This document shows positions 59,811 to 64,000 of a DNA stretch of 64,000 nucleotides, piece after piece. The first letter of the stretch is position 1; each line of letters begins with the position of its first letter. Origin of the DNA: Catenaria anguillulae PL171. Its lineage: Eukaryota > Blastocladiomycota > Blastocladiomycetes > Blastocladiales > Catenariaceae. The notes beneath the pieces are model-generated. The model was not told the origin of the DNA, did not search any database, and was given only the letters and a program-made list of their open reading frames with translations. Both the position numbers and the translations under genes were made by a program. The stretch lies in contig MCFL01000065.1 of assembly GCA_002102555.1 (NCBI GenBank), positions 1-64,000 of the forward strand, written 5' to 3'.

Positions 59811-61258
59811 ATGTTTGTTCGAAAAAGGTTCGGAAAACACCCCAGGCTGGCCGCCGGTGCAGACTTTACATTTGCCACGCCCACTGTATTGCCGGGGGGC
59901 ACTTTTCTCAGTGCGGCCGCTCATACCCCGACGGATTCTCCTCCAACGCACAACTTTGACACCCAGTACGACACATTGAACGACAACGACGACGAGCAAC
60001 GCGAAACCATTCGTGAACCGACAACTGATCCAATTCGTGACCGCTATTTGAACTATGGCCTATTCGGTTTGTCATTTCAATGTGATTCGGGCAGCCATAC
60101 CAATCTTGGCCCTTTCTTTTTCACTCATTCACAGGCTGCCTGGGCTTGTGCTCGATCAAGGGATTGGTGCACTCATTCCGCTTTCCCCCGAAATCGAAAT
60201 CAGCAACGCTTTGCAAGTCTTCCTCGTGGCTGATATCCCACGAGCGGCACTTGATTCGTCTCAAGTCCGAACGCCCGATAGCGACTATTGCTGTTGGGCC
60301 GTTGTTATCACTTTCTCGTCGATTTCGACAAAGCGGCCCATTTCGTCTCGTCCTGCTCTCTTTGTGAACCGTCGAAGGACTTCCACCAATGGTAAGGCCA
60401 GGCGTCAACCAGGCCACTCCCAACTGGAAAGTGCCTCTCCGGGCTCGTCCTGCCTTGCCGTCATTCTCGCCTCGCAATTGACCATATCGTCGGCTCGCAT
60501 CATCACGCCGCTCGTTCGAGTCATGCCAAGCCCTCGACACGTTCCTGCAATCCAAGTGCACTGTCTCGTCTGCTTCCAAGCTGCCGTTTCCATATGTGGC
60601 GCGCATTTCGAACCCGACAAACAACAATACCAATCCTGGTCTTGTCCTCGGCGTGTACGCGACGTCCACCGGCATTACTTGCGTTTGTGCCCGACGACGA
60701 GCGCACGTGTTGTGCCAGTGCCGCAGCTGGTTCGCCACGCGCGTATCCTGTCGCCATTTCCGCAATGTGGACCCCGACGACGTATCCACGCTGCCGACGC
60801 TTGACACGAGCGATGGCGATTCCGAGAATATTGATAGCGGCGCATCTGGCTCGCAAAAGCGGACGCCGCCAAAGATACATTCCAAGACCATTTTCCTTGT
60901 ACGTTCAACACATTCAACATTACCGGACGCTCACTCGCGCACTGACGACAGCATATCGGCGTGTCATTGCCAACCAGTCAATGTCAGCCAGGACTCGCAT
61001 TTATCGTCCGTCATTCGCAGTCGCAGCCACAACTTGTACGGATTCCTCCGAGCACCCGAAGGCGTCATTTACCCCGACCTATGCCCAACATTTGCATTTG
61101 ATGCTTGCACTGTCTCGTTCACGAATGCCACCCTGTTTGCGCATACCTTCGTCACCGACATCAAGATTGTGACCGTCACTTGCCGGCAGTATGGACTGCT
61201 CAACTACAACAACCTGTACTTGTTTGCTGTCGAGTTCCTACAAGACTTCTTGTTCTAG
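59811..61258 (+). CDS. Unrecognised protein with SWIM-like Cys/His motif; frame breaks
   Basis: Start MFVRKRFGKHPRLAAGADFT. The N terminus is Thr/Asp-rich. After a likely intron (60067-60134) a hydrophobic-rich stretch follows (LVLDQGIGALIPLSPEIEIS, ALQVFLVADIPRAAL). A segment near 60695-60765 has CQCRSWFATRVSCRH, fitting the CxC...CxH pattern of SWIM zinc fingers. An acidic stretch (TSDGDSENIDSG) precedes an intron beginning near 60899 (GTACGT). The last part, FAFDACTVSFTNATLFAHTF and YGLLNYNNLYLFAVEFLQ, ends at 61258. A further open stretch continues to 61552 (MAGQVVYVIVKYIELTEISY) and may be the true C terminus if the frame is broken near 61250. SWIM domains occur in some transposases, but no catalytic domain is visible. 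Confidence 0.45.
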
Positions 61259-61562
61259 TCCTCCCGAGGTGGTGATGCCGTGAATGCGTGGTGGAAGGGC
61301 AAGATTGACACCCAGCGTGCAGTGCTACATCTCAGCCCATGCTTCGTCGCCCAACTGTGTCATTCATGGGCAAATATGGCTGGCCAGGTCGTGTACGTCA
61401 TCGTCAAGTATATTGAACTCACTGAGATCTCGTATCCGCTGTTCAAGGGCTGCGAGCCGCCGCAAGCGGTCGCTGTTGACGGTATTTGTGGTTCCTGGTA
61501 CACCTCACGCAACCGTGGATTTGGTCATCTGACGTTGACCGGGTGGCACTAGGCGTGCAACA

Positions 61563-62852
61563 ATGCCGAAAGATCGTACGTTGCATGCGTCTGTTGAGGA
61601 AAAGTCGTTGGACCGTGGTTTACTGAGTGGAAACGCCTCGGGCGACTCGGTGCGTGACGTAATGCTGGATGAGTCCAAGAAGTGCAACGCCGGTTCCAAG
61701 TTGGTCTTTGAATTGTCGCTTGCCGCCAGTGCCGCCGACCCGGTTCACTCGCCAAAAGAAATTACCGACTTTGCACAGAGTCTCGTCAAGTCCATTTCGC
61801 CCGTCACCCAACTCCTTCCCGCTGTGCTTTGGCCAATTGTCGAGCGTGTGTTTACTCGTGACAGGACCAATTACGTCGACGACACTGTTTTTACGGCCTT
61901 TTCCAAGCACTCGCCCATGTTGCTCAATGTGTGCGTCGCCGTTGGAGACATTGTCGGGTCCGACGCTCAGGCTGCGTGTCGCCGAGCATCGCATAACCTG
62001 ATGTGGCAGCTCAAGGACATGGGCGAGCAGGTTTTTAGCAAGTTTGAAAAGGACAAGCGGTTTTCCGATCCACCGGCTTCGTGCAGCTGCTCATTCCCTG
62101 GTTGTCGCAGCCGTTTGCACTCAGTTTGCTGCCACCGTGTTTACATGCGTCTTTCTTGCCGCCTGTTGACGAGCTCCTCAAGACTGGCATGTTTGCCCCG
62201 CACCATCCAGTTTGTCAGTCAATCATCGAAATCAACATGACGAACAAGAAGACGACAATCCGTGCGCCAAGTATGCGCCAGACAGCACCCATCTCGGTCC
62301 CGGCGTGGTGCTCTTTTGGAAGATGTTGCTACCTTGGTCAGCAACACGCTTATTCAAGCTTTGTCCAGCCTGCTCACCACACCGGGCTTCAACCAACGGC
62401 TCACTCGCCTGCACGTACGGGTTCTACGCCTCTGTGCCGTTGGCGCCCTTGCGAGCTCGGCAGGCAAACAAAACCAGTGGCTCGCTGTGGCCCTCTTTGC
62501 GGGTCATGCCCACCTTGGCGTGGGAAACAATCAAGTTCTCGCTTGCGTCGCCGCCCTTCAGCACATTGCTTTCCGAATGGTCATGGCCAAGGCGGTTCGC
62601 TCACGCTCCAAGGAGCTTGCGCCTGTTCCAGTCGACCTCATGCCCAGCTCGTCCAGCACGCTGACCATGCCGAAGCCTCGGCTCGCGCTTTACGAAGCAG
62701 TCCTCCACAAGATGATGCAGACTGCCAAAGGCGAGCGCCCCAACAACGATCCTTCCATCAATAAGCCGTTTGCGGTGTCGTCAATCGCCTTCAAGCTCAC
62801 GTCGATGCAAACGAGGAAGGCAAAGGATTCGGACAAGCTCAATGTCGAGTAA
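61563..62852 (+). CDS. Unrecognised helical protein; frame breaks
   Basis: Start MPKDRTLHASVEEKSLDRGL. The N-terminal 160 residues read cleanly and look mostly helical: KLVFELSLAASAADP, PKEITDFAQSLVKSISPVT, DDTVFTAFSKHSPMLLNVCV, HNLMWQLKDMGEQVFSKFEK. Further on, frames alternate (near 62070, 62235, 62300, 62430 and 62620). The C-terminal piece, MPKPRLALYEAVLHKMMQTA, then KPFAVSSIAFKLTSMQTRKA, ends at 62852. I recognise no domain. Same strand as and 10 bases downstream of the alternative end of the preceding gene, so they may even be one transcription unit. Confidence 0.4.
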
Positions 62853-63328
62853 GCACTTCACACCAAGGCCGAGAAGTCCCGTTACCAAGGCCCAAAGACT
62901 GCATTCTTCTGACCTGATTGTTGATACCACTGTTTTGCCGCTGGAGTACTTGGCACGATTTGCTGGCTTTGAGTTCTGTTTCTTTTCAATATTCCTTTAC
63001 ACTGGCGCATTTTCAACCCCCTCGATGGATACACTGCATGGGCGGTCATCATATATAGGTATATATGTAGGTCAAACACGTCCTCAACTTGAGTGGCGTG
63101 GCAGCCAGCCGCGACACTGAGGCATAATGGAAACTCTTCCAACGATTCCTGAGAGAAATTCACGAAGGCATTACTCAGTACATCTCTCGTTGATCACCAA
63201 CGAGAATGACGGCGAGTGACGAATCTGTGACGAATCCTATCATGCGCCAACTGTCGAGTGCTTGAATCGAACGCGACAAATCGATCGAACACACCACTGC
63301 TCTCATCATTAATTATCGCTGTACATAG
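62853..63328. other. Intergenic region or missing 5' exon of the Myb/SANT-like gene
   Basis: About 475 bases. No clear frame. The 5' part of the last gene's Myb/SANT-like domain should lie here but I could not define it. GTATATATAGG near 63049 on either strand is TATA-like. Confidence 0.35.
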
Positions 63329-64000
63329 GTGAAGTCCCGCCACTCGTTGATCCGCACCGCCCTGAAAGGCAACAGCGGTTGGTTCTTAGACCCGGACACC
63401 AATTGTTTGACGACGTCGGAAACCAACTGGGCGGAGGCCATCGCGGTACAGCACAATCTCACTGTGGCGAGCCATCCTCGGATTGACATTCGTTCTCATT
63501 GATCATGCTCCGGATTTTTAGTAGGCCAACCCCAAGTACAATGCCCTCCGCAACCCCTTTCCCTTCTACGACAAGTGCGAATTGTTGTGGGGCAACACTA
63601 CGGCGTCGGGCGACGACGTTGAGCATCCAGCCAACGAGGAGGAGGATAATGCCGACGAGGACGAGGACGACAAGGACGCCACCGAAAACGATGGCGGCGG
63701 CCAAGCATCGCAAGCGGATTCAGACTCGGACGAGAGCGACGATTCTGGTACCGATTCTGAAGGAAGCGACTCGGACAGTAGCTCGGACGAGAACGACCTG
63801 GCCCCAAGGAAGGGCAAGTCCAAGAAGCCCTCACTTCGCAAAACGGCCAAGACCAAAGCCGCCCCTGCATCCAAGACTCCGCCCATGCCCAAGATGTCGC
63901 GCCAAGATATTGATTCGTTAGCCATTGTGGCGCTCATGAAGGCAATCGCTCCCGACACCCCCTCGCCGTCCCTGCACAAGGATCCCGCGGCCAATGCCGT
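63329..64000 (+). CDS. Myb/SANT-like domain protein with acidic tail, cut by window end
   Basis: Partial. The first visible exon reads VKSRHSLIRTALKGNSGWFL and DPDTNCLTTSETNWAEAIA. After an intron (63446-63524, GTACAG...GTAG) it continues ANPKYNALRNPFPFYDKCEL and LWGNTTASGD. This is the layout of the Myb/SANT-like DNA-binding domain of fungi and plants: basic helix, Ser-Gly-Phe/Trp, Asp, a Trp in the second helix, then Pro-x-x-x-x-hydrophobic-Arg-x-x-Phe-Pro-Phe/Tyr-Tyr-Asp. A strongly acidic region with many Asp/Ser/Glu follows, then Lys-rich segments, still open at the window edge. Such proteins are often derived from transposable elements, but no transposase is visible here. The 5' end is not resolved. 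Confidence 0.6.

Overview
The window is nuclear DNA from a fungus, most likely an early-diverging, zoosporic-type lineage. It is GC-rich, uses the standard code, and packs genes on both strands with short introns (about 60-110 bases, GTATG/GTACG donors, CAG/TAG acceptors). It carries mitochondrial-assembly genes (COX19, NDUFAF6-like, bL31m, uS17m, EXOG-like), an NDR/Cbk1-type kinase, a Vps68/TMEM50 protein and a CSL (CBF1/Su(H)/LAG-1) transcription factor. CSL genes occur in many fungi but not in budding yeasts, and NDUFAF6 implies respiratory complex I. A blastocladiomycete or chytrid is my guess from overall style, not a demonstrated assignment.

Layout. 1-5.4 kb: tandem pair of kelch-like, single-pass surface proteins with a six-exon structure; a third copy lies at 42.6-44.7 kb. 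5.7-9 kb: coiled-coil protein, bL31m, and a HAL2-type 3'(2'),5'-bisphosphate nucleotidase. 9.3-15.1 kb: a very large protein combining an N-terminal domain with nucleotidyltransferase-like motifs and ankyrin repeats. 15.3-20.8 kb: dense housekeeping block (NDUFAF6, dUTPase, COX19, uS17m, Vps68/TMEM50, uS19). 21.8-29.8 kb: 2OG-Fe(II) oxygenase, a single-pass membrane protein, and a VNX1-like cation/proton antiporter. 30-38 kb, minus strand: Q-rich NUFIP1-like snoRNP assembly factor, an F-box-like protein and an unrecognised protein. 38.4-44.7 kb: PP2C-like phosphatase, a secreted Lys/Arg repeat protein, and the third kelch-like gene. 45.5-50.3 kb: CSL factor. 51.4-58.7 kb: secreted LPMO-like protein, EXOG nuclease, NDR kinase, FAD aromatic monooxygenase. 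59.8-64 kb: two unrecognised genes and a Myb/SANT-like gene cut by the window end.

The most important caution is that many genes, including conserved housekeeping ones, are interrupted by apparent one-base losses, often at runs of the same base. In bL31m, NDUFAF6, EXOG, the VNX1-like antiporter and the first kelch-like gene, the conserved protein simply continues in the next frame. Sequencing or assembly indels explain this better than mass pseudogenisation, so spans are given for the whole gene and the breaks are noted.

I see no operon logic, CRISPR array, rRNA, or tRNA I could support. Several neighbours are divergent pairs sharing short promoters: bL31m/HAL2, NDUFAF6/dUTPase, COX19/uS17m and EXOG/NDR kinase. 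All family assignments come from recognised motifs, not from database searches.
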